Shown piece after piece: positions 1 through 8,305 of a stretch of 64,000 bases of DNA. The DNA comes from an uncultured Bacteroidales bacterium (GTDB lineage: Bacteria; Bacteroidota; Bacteroidia; Bacteroidales; UBA932): assembly GCA_944325445.1 (NCBI GenBank), contig CALVAG010000002.1, positions 164,442 to 228,441 on the forward strand, given 5' to 3'. How positions within the stretch are numbered: the stretch's first letter is position 1; every line of letters starts with the position of its first letter. Made by a program: the position numbers and the translations under genes. A model generated the notes under the pieces. That model had not been told where the DNA came from and made no database searches. It saw nothing but the letters and a program-made list of their open reading frames with translations.

Positions 1-423
1 GAAAAGAGCAAGGCACCGGTTTTCGCATCTCATTCGGCAGTAAGGAAGATAAGGAACCATGCCAGGAATCTTTGGGATGATGAAATCAAGGCAATAGCCG
101 CACATGGCGGTCTTATCCAGGTTGCGGCTGAAAAGTATTTTCTTTCCGCTACGGCACCTAAAAAGGCAACCGTCAAAACATTTGTGGACCACGTCGATTA
201 TGTGAAAAATCTTGTCGGAATAGAGCATGTGGGAATAGGCACCGATTTCGACGGTGGCGGAGGCCTTGTAGATTTGAGAAATGCGGGCGATATGAAGAAT
301 ATTACCGTAGAGATGCTGCGCCGCGGTTATACTCACAGGGAGATTAAAATGTTCTGGGGTGAAAATTTTTTGAGGGTGCTTAAGGAGGTGGAGAAAACGG
401 CAAAAGAGTTACAGGGTGAATAG
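1..423 (+). CDS. membrane dipeptidase (peptidase M19), 3' part
   Basis: The reading frame is open from base 1, so only the last 140 residues are present. Peptidase M19 (renal dipeptidase family) is a zinc TIM-barrel enzyme that hydrolyses dipeptides. The fragment carries the family's late motifs: a Ser-His-Ser near residue 10 followed by an Arg/His-rich segment and Asn-Leu-Trp-Asp-Asp, then GIGTDFDG at about residues 78-85. The C-terminal helix with Trp-Gly-Glu-Asn-Phe is also typical. The first metal ligands and any signal peptide lie outside the window, so location is unknown. It ends with TAG at 421, shortly before an intrinsic terminator, so it is probably not co-transcribed with rplP. 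Family assignment is firm; substrate is unknown. Confidence 0.88.
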   Translation, partial: EKSKAPVFASHSAVRKIRNHARNLWDDEIKAIAAHGGLIQVAAEKYFLSATAPKKATVKTFVDHVDYVKNLVGIEHVGIGTDFDGGGGLVDLRNAGDMKNITVEMLRRGYTHREIKMFWGENFLRVLKEVEKTAKELQGE

Positions 424-474
424 AGAAATCCAAAACGGTACTTTTTTGTCTGTTTACATCTTTGTAATAATATG

Positions 475-505
475 AAAATGGCGGTATTGACCGCCATTTT
501 TTTTT
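475..505 (+). terminator. intrinsic terminator after the dipeptidase gene
   Basis: An 11-bp perfect stem (475-485 with 490-500) around a 4-base loop is followed by a run of T ending at 505. The flanking A-run means it could also act on the opposite strand. It separates the dipeptidase gene from the ribosomal operon. Confidence 0.85.
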
Positions 506-535
506 GCTAAAACGGGCATTTTGACGCAAAAAATA

Positions 536-565
536 TTTGCATGTTAAATATTTTGTGTATCTTTG
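536..565 (+). promoter_or_regulatory. Bacteroidota-type promoter of the rplP operon
   Basis: A -33 TTTG at 536-539 and a -7 TATCTTTG at 558-565 are separated by 18 bases, matching the Bacteroidota housekeeping promoter pattern. The transcript would have a leader of about 90 bases before rplP. Within it, 597-602 can pair with 628-633, and TAGT 612-615 with ACTA 621-624, giving a possible hairpin. A strong promoter here fits an operon that starts at rplP rather than at rpsJ. Confidence 0.75.
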
Positions 566-659
566 CAAGCCAATATTATAGCCCCGTTACGGCCATAGTA
601 TTGAAAATCAGTAGTTTAGCACTAAGTAATACTAATGTATTATTTTAAATTGTAAGAAA

Positions 660-1079
660 ATGTTACAACCGAAGAAAACTAAATTTAGAAGGCAGCAGAA
701 AGGCCGTATGAAAGGAATGGCCCAGAGAGGCGCTCAATTGGCGTTTGGTTCGTTCGGAATAAAGACTCTGGAGTCTTGCTGGCTTACCGGTCAACAGATT
801 GAGGCTGCGCGTCAGGCAGTTGTCCGTTATATGAAACGTGAAGGTAAGATATGGATCAGAATATTCCCCGATAAGCCTTACACCAAGAAGCCTGCCGAGG
901 TGCGTATGGGTAAAGGTAAAGGTGCTCCGGAGGGATTCGTCGCTCCTGTTACACCTGGTAGAATACTTATCGAAGCAGAGGGCGTTCCTATGGAGGTTGC
1001 AAAAGAGGCTCTCCGCCTGGGCGCTCAGAAATTGCCTGTAACTACAAAGTTCGTGGTTCGTAGAGACTATGTGGAATAA
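660..1079 (+). CDS. rplP: 50S ribosomal protein L16
   Basis: A 139-residue protein of normal L16 length. It starts with the family's basic N-terminus ([15 protein letters not shown]), followed by the conserved region around residues 75-90 ([12 protein letters not shown]) that sits near the A site of the peptidyl transferase centre. L16 binds 23S rRNA and helps form the tRNA-binding face of the large subunit. Here it is the first gene of the operon. In most bacteria rpsC lies directly upstream, whereas here the upstream neighbour is an unrelated dipeptidase with its own terminator. ATG at 660 is the only sensible start. Confidence 0.98.
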   Translation: MLQPKKTKFRRQQKGRMKGMAQRGAQLAFGSFGIKTLESCWLTGQQIEAARQAVVRYMKREGKIWIRIFPDKPYTKKPAEVRMGKGKGAPEGFVAPVTPGRILIEAEGVPMEVAKEALRLGAQKLPVTTKFVVRRDYVE

Positions 1080-1097
1080 ATCTATGGAGGATTGGAA

Positions 1098-1298
1098 ATG
1101 AAAACATTGGAAATACGTGAAATGCCTGCTAAGGAGTTGAGGGAGCGTTTGGAGACAGAGAAGGCAAACCTTAACCAGATGAAGATGAATCACGCAATCT
1201 CTCCCATAGAGGATTCGTCTAAAATTAAAAAGGCAAAAAAAGATATTGCAAGAATGCTCACAGTGTTGAGCCAAATTGAAAACCAGGACAAAAAATAA
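1098..1298 (+). CDS. rpmC: 50S ribosomal protein L29
   Basis: A small helical protein of about 66 residues that binds 23S rRNA near the exit tunnel, where it helps dock signal recognition particle and trigger factor. The sequence begins MKTLEIREMPAKELRERLE, the usual L29 pattern. A TTG two codons upstream (1092) is in frame, but ATG at 1098 matches the family N-terminus and is chosen. It has a Lys-rich C-terminal half with the conserved KKAKKDIARM segment. It lies 18 bases after rplP and 6 before rpsQ. Confidence 0.95.
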   Translation: MKTLEIREMPAKELRERLETEKANLNQMKMNHAISPIEDSSKIKKAKKDIARMLTVLSQIENQDKK

Positions 1299-1304
1299 GA
1301 GTTC

Positions 1305-1559
1305 ATGGAAAGAAGACTTCGTAAAGAAAGAGTAGGTGTAGTGGTTAGCAATAAAATGGAAAAATCCATCGTCGTTGCTGTAAAAATAAAAGAGAGACAC
1401 CCGATTTACGGCAAGTTCGTAAATAAAACCACTAAGTTTGTTGCTCATGACGAGAAGAACGAGTGCAGTGAAGGAGATACTGTAAGAATTATGGAGACTC
1501 GTCCATTGAGTAAGACAAAACGTTGGAGGTTAGTAGAAATCGTAGAAAAAGTAAAATAA
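1305..1559 (+). CDS. rpsQ: 30S ribosomal protein S17
   Basis: An 84-residue OB-fold protein that binds 16S rRNA early in assembly of the 30S body. The conserved core is visible: residues 10-25 ([16 protein letters not shown]), then RHPIYGKFV, and the motif around [11 protein letters not shown] near residues 65-75. Length and start (ATG 1305, [11 protein letters not shown]) agree with the family. It is tightly packed between rpmC and rplN. Confidence 0.97.
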   Translation: MERRLRKERVGVVVSNKMEKSIVVAVKIKERHPIYGKFVNKTTKFVAHDEKNECSEGDTVRIMETRPLSKTKRWRLVEIVEKVK

Positions 1560-1562
1560 GCC

Positions 1563-1928
1563 ATGATACAGCAAGAAACAAGATTAATGGTGGCAGACAA
1601 CAGCGGGGCAAAAGAGGTTCTCTGTATCCGCGTGTTGGGTGGAACCCGCCGTCGCTATGCCAGTGTGGGTGACAAAATAGTTGTCGCCGTAAAGAGCGCC
1701 ATACCGGGCGGTGATGCAAAGAAAGGTTCGGTTTCAAAAGCAGTGGTAGTCCGTACCAAGAAAGAGGTTCGTCGTCCAGACGGATCATATATAAGGTTCG
1801 ACGAAAATGCTTGTGTTTTGTTAAACAATCAAGGTGAGGTTCGCGGAACACGTATCTTCGGCCCCGTAGCCAGGGAGTTGCGCGACAACTATATGAAAAT
1901 TGTCTCTTTGGCACCTGAAGTATTATAA
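1563..1928 (+). CDS. rplN: 50S ribosomal protein L14
   Basis: A 121-residue protein with the highly conserved L14 start ([18 protein letters not shown]) and the [12 protein letters not shown] segment. The C-terminal region carries [16 protein letters not shown]14 sits at the subunit interface, forms bridge B8, and is the docking site of ribosome silencing factor RsfS. The gene starts 3 bases after the rpsQ stop, indicating translational coupling. Confidence 0.98.
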   Translation: MIQQETRLMVADNSGAKEVLCIRVLGGTRRRYASVGDKIVVAVKSAIPGGDAKKGSVSKAVVVRTKKEVRRPDGSYIRFDENACVLLNNQGEVRGTRIFGPVARELRDNYMKIVSLAPEVL

Positions 1929-1943
1929 TAAAGGTATATTGTC

Positions 1944-2267
1944 ATGAATAAGAAATTACATATAAAGAAGGGCGACATGGTTTTTGTAAACGCCGGTGAC
2001 GAAAAGGGCAAGTCCGGGAAGGTGCTGAGCGTAGACAGAAAGAAAGATCGTGCCATTGTTGAGGGGCTCAACATGGTAAGCAAACATACGAAGCCTAATG
2101 CCAAGAACCCTCAGGGAGGAATCATCAAGCAGGAGGCTGGTATTCATATTTCCAATTTGCAGGTTGTAGATCCTGTAAAGGGCGGTCCTACAAGAATCGG
2201 ACGTCGCATTGGAGAGAAAGGAAAATTGGTTCGTTACGCAAAAAAATCAGGGGAGGAGATTAAATAA
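1944..2267 (+). CDS. rplX: 50S ribosomal protein L24
   Basis: A 107-residue KOW-domain protein, an early assembly initiator that binds the 5' end of 23S rRNA. The KOW motif is at about residues 5-32 ([21 protein letters not shown]). The [10 protein letters not shown] segment and the [14 protein letters not shown] tail are typical. The TAA stop overlaps the rplE ATG by one base at 2267. Confidence 0.97.
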   Translation: MNKKLHIKKGDMVFVNAGDEKGKSGKVLSVDRKKDRAIVEGLNMVSKHTKPNAKNPQGGIIKQEAGIHISNLQVVDPVKGGPTRIGRRIGEKGKLVRYAKKSGEEIK

Positions 2268-2872
2268 TGGCAGCAAAACAAGCAAAACAGGCAGCAGCTG
2301 TTGCTCCTGCAGTACCGGTCGGATATGTCCCTTCTCTTCAGAAAAAGTATAAAGAAGAGATTGTGCCCAAACTCCAGAAAGAGTTGGGTTTCGATACCGT
2401 AATGCGTGTTCCTAAACTCGAGAAAATCACAATCAATCAGGGTATGGGACAAGCTACTGCAGATAAAAAACTTATAGAGGTTGCACAGCAGGAGCTTACT
2501 GCAATCGCCGGTCAGAAAGCTGTGATGACATATTCTAAAAAGGATATATCTAACTTCAAACTCCGTAAGGGAATGCCTATCGGGGTAAAGGTGACATTGC
2601 GCGGTGCAAAAATGTATGAATTCCTGGAGAGGTTAATCTGCATAGCGCTTCCGCGTATCAGAGACTTCAAGGGAATCAACGAGAAACTCGACGGAAGAGG
2701 AAATTATACTCTCGGAATCAAAGAGCAGATCATTTTCCCCGAAATCGATATCGATAAGATTACAAAGGTGCTTGGTATGGAGATAACCTTCGTTACCAAT
2801 ACCGACAGCGACGAGGCGGCTTTCGCTTTGCTTCGTGAATTCGGATTGCCTTTTAAAAACATTAAGCAATAA
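2267..2872 (+). CDS. rplE: 50S ribosomal protein L5
   Basis: A 201-residue protein that binds 5S rRNA and contacts the P-site tRNA and the small-subunit head. The core from about residue 22 ([20 protein letters not shown]) to the end matches L5, including [15 protein letters not shown] and the [15 protein letters not shown] stretch. The first 20 residues (Ala/Lys/Gln-rich) are an extension beyond the common 180-residue form. The start overlaps the rplX stop by one base, which argues for the ATG at 2267 and therefore for a real extension. Confidence 0.97.
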   Translation: MAAKQAKQAAAVAPAVPVGYVPSLQKKYKEEIVPKLQKELGFDTVMRVPKLEKITINQGMGQATADKKLIEVAQQELTAIAGQKAVMTYSKKDISNFKLRKGMPIGVKVTLRGAKMYEFLERLICIALPRIRDFKGINEKLDGRGNYTLGIKEQIIFPEIDIDKITKVLGMEITFVTNTDSDEAAFALLREFGLPFKNIKQ

Positions 2873-2887
2873 TCATAAAGAGAAGAT

Positions 2888-3157
2888 ATGGCAAAAGAGT
2901 CAATGAAGGCACGCGAGATTAAACGTGCGAAATTATGTGCCAAGTATGCCGAGAAACGCAGACAGCTTAAAGAGGCTGGGGATTATGCCGGTTTGGCTAA
3001 ACTTCCTAAAAATTCCAGTCCTGTCAGGCTGCACAACCGTTGCTCTATAACAGGAAGACCCAAGGGTTATATCCGCACATTCGGCATCAGCCGTATTCAA
3101 TTCCGCGAGATGGCAAGCAAGGGCCTTATCCCCGGAGTTCATAAAGCAAGCTGGTAG
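2888..3157 (+). CDS. rpsN: 30S ribosomal protein S14, zinc-independent type
   Basis: An 89-residue S14 of the long, zinc-free class. The family signature [30 protein letters not shown] is present around residues 48-77, but the paired CxxC motifs of the short zinc form are missing. S14 is a late-assembling protein of the 30S head that holds 16S rRNA near the decoding site. It is followed by an unusually long 79-base gap before rpsH. Confidence 0.97.
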   Translation: MAKESMKAREIKRAKLCAKYAEKRRQLKEAGDYAGLAKLPKNSSPVRLHNRCSITGRPKGYIRTFGISRIQFREMASKGLIPGVHKASW

Positions 3158-3193
3158 ATATAGAAATTCAAATTAGTATTAACGTTGGATATC

Positions 3194-3213
3194 GGGCTGC
3201 ATAAATGCAGTCG
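3194..3213 (+). promoter_or_regulatory. hairpin in the rpsN-rpsH gap
   Basis: CTGCA (3197-3201) pairs with TGCAG (3206-3210) around a TAAA loop; the stem can extend by a G-U and a G-C pair. The 79-base gap is the longest inside this ribosomal operon, where most gaps are below 30 bases. S8 is known to repress its own operon by binding mRNA in other bacteria, so an autoregulatory site is possible, but this is inference from position only. Confidence 0.3.
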
Positions 3214-3236
3214 AATCTGAAAAAAAACAAATTAAA

Positions 3237-3632
3237 ATGACTGATCCAATAGCAGATTTTTTGACAAGAATCCGTAATGCTTCGGCAGTAGGTCACAAGA
3301 CTGTGGAGATTCCTGCATCAAAAATGAAATTAGAGATGACCCGCGTGTTGCATGAGAAAGGGTACATCCTGAGTTACAAACTCATTGAAAGCAAGCCTTT
3401 CAATATCATCAAGATCGCTCTCAAGTACCATCCTGAGACAAAAAAGGCTGCAATCAAGAAATTGATACGTATAAGTAAACCGGGTTTGAGAAGATACAGC
3501 AGCGTAGAGGATATGCCTCGCGTCTTGAACGGGCTCGGTATAGCTATTCTCTCTACTTCCAAAGGTATAATTACCGATAAGGAGGCGAAAACGCTCAATG
3601 TGGGCGGTGAGATTTTGTGCTATGTTTATTAG
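3237..3632 (+). CDS. rpsH: 30S ribosomal protein S8
   Basis: A 131-residue protein starting with the conserved [15 protein letters not shown]. Its C-terminal half has [12 protein letters not shown] and [17 protein letters not shown], the 16S rRNA helix-21 binding region. S8 is a primary assembly protein of the 30S platform and, in Escherichia coli, the translational repressor of the spc operon. Whether that control works here is not shown by the sequence. Confidence 0.98.
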   Translation: MTDPIADFLTRIRNASAVGHKTVEIPASKMKLEMTRVLHEKGYILSYKLIESKPFNIIKIALKYHPETKKAAIKKLIRISKPGLRRYSSVEDMPRVLNGLGIAILSTSKGIITDKEAKTLNVGGEILCYVY

Positions 3633-3656
3633 TAGTAACTTAAAAAGTTTATTTAA

Positions 3657-4217
3657 ATGTCAAGAATAGGAAAATTACCTGTAAGCCTTCCGCAAGGTGT
3701 TACCGTTACGGTAGATAACGGAAACGTGGTTAAGGTTAAAGGCCCTCTCGGAGAATTGAGCCAGAAAGTGGACTCTGATATAAAAGTAAACGTAGAGGGA
3801 GGCGTAGTGACTGTTACCCGTCCTACAGATCAGCCGCGCCACCGTTCATTGCACGGACTTTACCGTGCGCTGATTCACAATATGGTTGAAGGTGTATCCA
3901 AAGGGTTCACCATCAAGCAGGAGTTGGTCGGTGTAGGTTACCGTGTAGAAGTAAAAGGCCAGATCTTGGAGTTCAGCCTCGGTTTTTCGCATGATATTCA
4001 TTTCATGCTGCCTTCTGAAGTAAAGGCTGAGGCCGAGCCTGTTAAGAAAGGTGCTAATCCGATTTTAGTCTTGAAGAGCCATGACAAACAGTTGTTGGGA
4101 ATGGTTGCAGCTAAAATCCGCTCATTGCGTAAACCTGAACCTTATAAGGGTAAAGGTATCAAGTTTGTTGGTGAACAACTTCGTCGTAAAGCCGGCAAGT
4201 CGGCAGGCGCTAAATAA
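3657..4217 (+). CDS. rplF: 50S ribosomal protein L6
   Basis: A 186-residue protein with the two-fold repeated L6 domain. The N-terminus MSRIGKLPVSLPQGVTVTV and the C-terminal signature EPYKGKGIKFVGEQLRRKAGK (near residues 160-180) are both present. L6 sits next to the sarcin-ricin loop and affects translation-factor binding. It has normal length and lies 24 bases after rpsH. Confidence 0.98.
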   Translation: MSRIGKLPVSLPQGVTVTVDNGNVVKVKGPLGELSQKVDSDIKVNVEGGVVTVTRPTDQPRHRSLHGLYRALIHNMVEGVSKGFTIKQELVGVGYRVEVKGQILEFSLGFSHDIHFMLPSEVKAEAEPVKKGANPILVLKSHDKQLLGMVAAKIRSLRKPEPYKGKGIKFVGEQLRRKAGKSAGAK

Positions 4218-4229
4218 TAATAGGAAGAT

Positions 4230-4592
4230 ATGGCTATAAGTAAGATAGAAAGAAGACAAAGAATACGTTACCGTATTCGCAAGGTTGTAAACGGAACGGC
4301 TCAAAGACCGAGAATGAGCGTATTCAGAAGCAACAAACAGATTTACGTTCAGTTTATAGATGATGTAAATGCTGTAACATTGGCCGCTGCCTCTTCACTG
4401 GAGAAGGCTGTAGCGGAGCAGACAAAAGGCAAGACAAATATGGAGGTAGCTGCAATGGTAGGCAAACTTGCCGCAGAGCGTGCTATCGCCAAGGGAATCT
4501 CTGAAGTATCATTCGACAGAGGAGGTTACCTCTATCATGGAAGAGTAAAAAGTTTAGCGGATGCCGCTCGCGAGGGTGGACTTAAATTCTAG
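4230..4592 (+). CDS. rplR: 50S ribosomal protein L18
   Basis: A 120-residue protein that, with L5, docks 5S rRNA onto the large subunit. A basic N-terminal segment (residues 4-20) is followed by [19 protein letters not shown] and the C-terminal [21 protein letters not shown], both typical of L18. The TAG stop at 4590-4592 lies directly before the rpsE start region. Confidence 0.97.
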   Translation: MAISKIERRQRIRYRIRKVVNGTAQRPRMSVFRSNKQIYVQFIDDVNAVTLAAASSLEKAVAEQTKGKTNMEVAAMVGKLAAERAIAKGISEVSFDRGGYLYHGRVKSLADAAREGGLKF

Positions 4593-4597
4593 TGGCT

Positions 4598-5116
4598 ATG
4601 GCAAACATGAATGTAAAAAAAGTTAAAACTACCGATTTGGAGTTAAAAGATAGACTTGTAGCTTTGAGAAGAGTTACAAAGGTGACAAAAGGTGGTCGTC
4701 ACTTCAGTTTTGCGGCCATAGTTGTCGTAGGAGATGAAAAGGGTGTTGTAGGGTATGGCCTCGGTAAGGCAAATGAGGTTACTACCGCAATATCGAAAGG
4801 AATTGAAGATGCAAAGAAGAACCTTGTAAAAGTTCCTTTGAGCAAAACTACGATTCCTCACGAGCAGGAGGCTAAATTCGGCGGCGCCAAAGTATTTATG
4901 AAACCGGCTGCACCGGGAACCGGAGTAAAGGCCGGAGGTGCCATGCGTGCAGTGTTCGAGTCTGTAGGCGTGAGCGACGTATTGGCTAAATCCAAAGGTT
5001 CTTCAAATCCTCACAATTTGGTAAAGGCGACTATTGCGGCTCTTGCCGAGATGAGAGATGCCTATACCATTGCAGGTTTGAGAGGAATTCAAATGAACAG
5101 AGTCTTTAATGGTTAA
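4598..5116 (+). CDS. rpsE: 30S ribosomal protein S5
   Basis: A protein of about 172 residues with an N-terminal double-stranded-RNA-binding-like domain ([20 protein letters not shown], then [13 protein letters not shown]) and a C-terminal S5 fold with [30 protein letters not shown]5 influences decoding accuracy and mRNA unwinding. A GTG at 4592 overlapping the rplR stop is a second possible start, two codons longer. ATG at 4598 is preferred because it is the commoner initiator. Confidence 0.95.
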   Translation: MANMNVKKVKTTDLELKDRLVALRRVTKVTKGGRHFSFAAIVVVGDEKGVVGYGLGKANEVTTAISKGIEDAKKNLVKVPLSKTTIPHEQEAKFGGAKVFMKPAAPGTGVKAGGAMRAVFESVGVSDVLAKSKGSSNPHNLVKATIAALAEMRDAYTIAGLRGIQMNRVFNG

Positions 5117-5129
5117 GGAGGTTTTTCAG

Positions 5130-5312
5130 ATGACAAAAGTTAGAATTACACAGATCAGAAGCAAGAACGGGTCTACAAAGAGGCAGAGAGCATGTCTGGC
5201 CTGCTTGGGTTTACACCGAATTAATCATAGTGTAGAACGCGAGTACACTCCTGTTGTAAAAGGAATGGCCGAGAAAGTTTTACATCTTGTTAAAATAGAG
5301 GAAATCAATTAG
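5130..5312 (+). CDS. rpmD: 50S ribosomal protein L30
   Basis: A 60-residue protein starting MTKVRITQIRSKNGSTKRQRA, with the conserved CLGLHRINHSVEREYTPVVKGMAEKV segment. L30 is small, non-essential in some bacteria, and binds 23S rRNA. An in-frame ATG at 5109 overlaps the end of rpsE and would add seven residues unlike the family, so 5130 is used. A Shine-Dalgarno-like AAGGAGG lies at 5115-5121, unusual for this phylum. Confidence 0.95.
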   Translation: MTKVRITQIRSKNGSTKRQRACLACLGLHRINHSVEREYTPVVKGMAEKVLHLVKIEEIN

Positions 5313-5326
5313 TAACAGTAGGAGAA

Positions 5327-5773
5327 ATGAAATTACATACATTAAAACCTGCAAAAGGTGCAACAAAAAGAAGAAAAAGAGTCGGTCGCGGTGAAGGCTC
5401 AGGTCATGGCGGTACATCTACCCGTGGTATGAATGGAGCTAAATCGCGTTCGGGCTACTCTAAAAAGCTGGGTTTCGAAGGTGGTCAGATGCCTATCCAG
5501 AGAAGGTTGCCTAAATTCGGCTTCAACAACCCGGGCAGAGTAGAATACAAGGCTATTAATGTCTCTGTTCTTCAAGCGTTGAGCGAGAAGAAAGGTTTAA
5601 CGGATATAACAATAGACACTTTAATCGAGAACGGCCTTATATCGAACAAGGATTTGGTAAAGATTTTGGGCAACGGCGAACTTACTGCGAAATTGAATGT
5701 GACCGCCAACGCTTTCTCAAAATCTGCAATTGCCAAGATTGAGGCTGCGCAAGGTACTACATCTGTAATCTAA
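5327..5773 (+). CDS. rplO: 50S ribosomal protein L15
   Basis: A 148-residue protein that begins MKLHTLKPAKGATKRRKRVGRGEGSGHG, the Gly/Arg-rich tail that threads into the large subunit. The central FEGGQMPIQRRLPKFGFNN is diagnostic. L15 stabilises 23S rRNA late in assembly. It sits directly upstream of secY, the usual order in bacteria. Confidence 0.98.
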   Translation: MKLHTLKPAKGATKRRKRVGRGEGSGHGGTSTRGMNGAKSRSGYSKKLGFEGGQMPIQRRLPKFGFNNPGRVEYKAINVSVLQALSEKKGLTDITIDTLIENGLISNKDLVKILGNGELTAKLNVTANAFSKSAIAKIEAAQGTTSVI

Positions 5774-5781
5774 AGAGACTA

Positions 5782-7101
5782 ATGAAAAAATTGATAGAAA
5801 CAATTAAAAATATCTTCAAAATTGAAGAGCTGCGCAAGAGAATCGTATATACTATTCTTCTTTTGATAGTATATAGGTTGGGCTGTTTCGTGGTTGTTCC
5901 TGGAATAGACCCTACGCAGCTTGCAAATTTGGAAGCACAGACTTCGGAGGGTCTTATGAGCCTTTTGAACATGTTCTCCGGAGGTGCTTTCGGAAATGCC
6001 TCGATCTTTGCGTTGGGAGTGATGCCATACATCTCCGCATCGATTGTGATTCAACTTTTGGGAATGATGATTCCATACTTCCAGAAACTGCAGCGCGAGG
6101 GTGAGAGCGGCAGAAGGAAGATGAATCAGATGACTCGTTATCTGACAATTGTGATTTTGGCTTTGCAGGGTCCCGCATATTTGACGAACCTTCATTCACA
6201 ATTGCCGGCAGAAGCGTTTTTAATAAAAGGATTTTCTTTTAATCTATTTGCCACTATAGTTCTTATCGGCGGTACCATGTTCATAATGTGGCTGGGCGAA
6301 CGTATTACAGACCGCGGCATTGGAAATGGAATCTCGCTCATCATTATGGTCGGTATTATAGCGGAATTGCCTTACTCATTTGCGGCAGAGATAGGAACGA
6401 GGTTGAATCAGACGACGGGAGGCTTGCTTATGCTTATCGTAGAGTTGGTTCTTCTCTTCTTTGTCTTTGTAGCGACGATTGCGCTTGTTCAGGGTGTCAG
6501 AAAGATTCCCGTACAGTATGCCAAGAGAATTGTAGGAAACAAACAATATGGCGGGGTACGTCAATACATTCCGCTCAAGATTAATGCGGCCGGAGTAATG
6601 CCGATAATCTTTGCGCAGGCTTTGATGCTTTTCCCTCTTATATTTGCAAGCTTTGATGCTACACGTGGATTAGCCGCTACGTTAGGTAACTATACAGGCT
6701 TCTGGTATAATTTCATATTTGCATTCCTGGTTGTTGTTTTCACTTACTTCTACACCGCAGTAACTGTAAACCCTACCATGATGGCAGAGGATATGAAGAA
6801 AAACGGCGGTTTTATTCCGGGAGTCAAGCCCGGCAAGAAGACTGCGGAATATCTCGATTCAATAATGTCTCGCATTACACTTCCGGGTTCAATATTCTTG
6901 GCCATAGTGGCGATTTTACCGGTTTTTGCAATGAAACTCGGTATCAACAACCAGTTTGCGCAATTCTATGGCGGTACGAGTTTGCTGATTCTTGTGGGTG
7001 TCGTACTTGACACATTGAAACAGATTGAGAGCTATTTATTGATGCGCCACTACGACGGCTTGATGAAGACTGGACGTCTGAGAGGCCGTTCGGGAATGTA
7101 A
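5782..7101 (+). CDS. secY: protein translocase channel subunit SecY
   Basis: A 439-residue inner-membrane protein with ten predicted hydrophobic segments. It forms the SecYEG channel through which exported and membrane proteins pass. Visible signatures are the N-terminal EELRKRIVYTILLLIVYRLG segment, the plug region after the first membrane span (GGAFGNASIFALGVMPYISASI), and the conserved cytosolic loop RKIPVQYAKR. The C-terminal GLMKTGRLRGRSG is typical. It starts eight bases after rplO. The many lipoproteins and secreted proteins in this window would use it. Confidence 0.98.
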   Translation: MKKLIETIKNIFKIEELRKRIVYTILLLIVYRLGCFVVVPGIDPTQLANLEAQTSEGLMSLLNMFSGGAFGNASIFALGVMPYISASIVIQLLGMMIPYFQKLQREGESGRRKMNQMTRYLTIVILALQGPAYLTNLHSQLPAEAFLIKGFSFNLFATIVLIGGTMFIMWLGERITDRGIGNGISLIIMVGIIAELPYSFAAEIGTRLNQTTGGLLMLIVELVLLFFVFVATIALVQGVRKIPVQYAKRIVGNKQYGGVRQYIPLKINAAGVMPIIFAQALMLFPLIFASFDATRGLAATLGNYTGFWYNFIFAFLVVVFTYFYTAVTVNPTMMAEDMKKNGGFIPGVKPGKKTAEYLDSIMSRITLPGSIFLAIVAILPVFAMKLGINNQFAQFYGGTSLLILVGVVLDTLKQIESYLLMRHYDGLMKTGRLRGRSGM

Positions 7102-7121
7102 TTTTTGATAGTTCATTTGAA

Positions 7122-7889
7122 ATGATAAGGTTAAAGACCGACGAAGAGATTGAGCTTCTCAAAGAGAATGCGATTTTGGTCTCCAAAACTTTAGCGGAGG
7201 TAGGCAAAGCAATCAGGCCCGGTGTCACTACCAGGGAGCTTAACGATCTTGCCGAAACCTATATCCGTGATAACGGAGCTGTTCCGGGCTTTTTGAACTA
7301 TGAAGGTTTCCCCTATTCGCTGTGTATTTCAGTAAATGATACGGTGGTTCACGGATATCCGTCGGATTACGTATTGAAGGAGGGAGACCTGGTATCGGTA
7401 GATTGCGGTACGGTTTATAAGGGCTATAACGGAGATTCTGCCTACACTTTTCCCGTTGGGCAGATAAGCGAAGCGGATGCGAAACTTTTGGAGGTTACAA
7501 AAAAATCTCTCCGTATGGGGGCCCAAAAGGCTGTGGCCGGAAACAGAATAGGCGATATCGGCTGCACCATTCAGGATTTTTGTGAGTCCGAAGGGTTCTC
7601 TGTCGTACGTGAACTTGTTGGTCACGGAATCGGGAAAAGGCTCCATGAGAGCCCGGAAGTTCCGAACTACGGCAGACCCGGCCAAGGCAAAAAATTGACC
7701 GAAGGAATGGTGATTTGTATAGAACCTATGATAAATGCCGGAACCAGGCATGTCTATGTAGACGATAACGGCTGGTCTGTAAAGACCGTGGATGGGAAAA
7801 AATCCGCCCATTTCGAGTATATGGTCGCAATAAGACATAACGGCCCGCAAATCTTGACCACATTTGAATATATTGAAAACATTAAGTAA
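7122..7889 (+). CDS. map: type I methionine aminopeptidase
   Basis: A 255-residue cytosolic enzyme that removes the initiator methionine from new proteins. All five metal ligands of the family are in place: Asp94 and Asp105 (VDCG, NGDSAY), His168 (GHGIGKRLHE), Glu201 (IEPM) and Glu232 (HFEY). It has no N-terminal extension or zinc finger. Its place between secY and infA is a common arrangement, linking protein synthesis, export and N-terminal processing. Confidence 0.97.
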   Translation: MIRLKTDEEIELLKENAILVSKTLAEVGKAIRPGVTTRELNDLAETYIRDNGAVPGFLNYEGFPYSLCISVNDTVVHGYPSDYVLKEGDLVSVDCGTVYKGYNGDSAYTFPVGQISEADAKLLEVTKKSLRMGAQKAVAGNRIGDIGCTIQDFCESEGFSVVRELVGHGIGKRLHESPEVPNYGRPGQGKKLTEGMVICIEPMINAGTRHVYVDDNGWSVKTVDGKKSAHFEYMVAIRHNGPQILTTFEYIENIK

Positions 7890-7921
7890 AAACTTACGAT
7901 TAAATTAACAGGAGATTATTT

Positions 7922-8140
7922 ATGCCAAAACAACCGGCGATAGAGAAAGACGGAACAATCATCGAAGCATTGTCCAATGCCATGTTCAGAGTGGAACTCG
8001 ATAATGGCCATATACTTACCGCGCATATTTCCGGAAAAATGAGATTGCATTACATTCGTATTTTGCCTGGAGATAAGGTTCGCGTAGAGATGTCTCCATA
8101 TGATTTAACGAAAGGCAGGATTTCTTTCAGATACAAATAA
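7922..8140 (+). CDS. infA: translation initiation factor IF-1
   Basis: A 72-residue S1/OB-fold protein that occupies the 30S A site during initiation. The sequence has the family core: [20 protein letters not shown], then [19 protein letters not shown] and a terminal RISFRYK. Length is exactly the bacterial norm. It lies between map and rpmJ. Confidence 0.98.
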   Translation: MPKQPAIEKDGTIIEALSNAMFRVELDNGHILTAHISGKMRLHYIRILPGDKVRVEMSPYDLTKGRISFRYK

Positions 8141-8153
8141 AAACTATAATAAA

Positions 8154-8270
8154 ATGAGAGTAAAAGCATCCATAAAGAAGCGCAGCGAAGATTGCAAGAT
8201 TGTAAAGCGCAAAGGTCGCGTTTATGTAATTTGCAAGAAGAATCCTAAATTCAAAATGCGTCAGGGATAA
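8154..8270 (+). CDS. rpmJ: 50S ribosomal protein L36, zinc-less type
   Basis: A 38-residue protein: a basic ribbon starting [19 protein letters not shown] and ending [10 protein letters not shown]36 binds 23S rRNA helices near the peptidyl transferase region. Canonical L36 has three Cys and one His that bind zinc. Only Cys14 and Cys27 remain here, and the His position in the tail is Lys or Phe, so this is a form without a complete zinc site. Zinc-free forms of L36 are known. Confidence 0.96.
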   Translation: MRVKASIKKRSEDCKIVKRKGRVYVICKKNPKFKMRQG

Positions 8271-8305
8271 TATTAATTCGTAAACAAATAAAATAAAAAA
8301 TAATT

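Noticed and set aside
663..1448. Long minus-strand open frame (261 codons) antisense to rplP-rpsQ
   Set aside because: It lies entirely opposite well-established ribosomal genes and has no family features. It is a by-product of codon bias.
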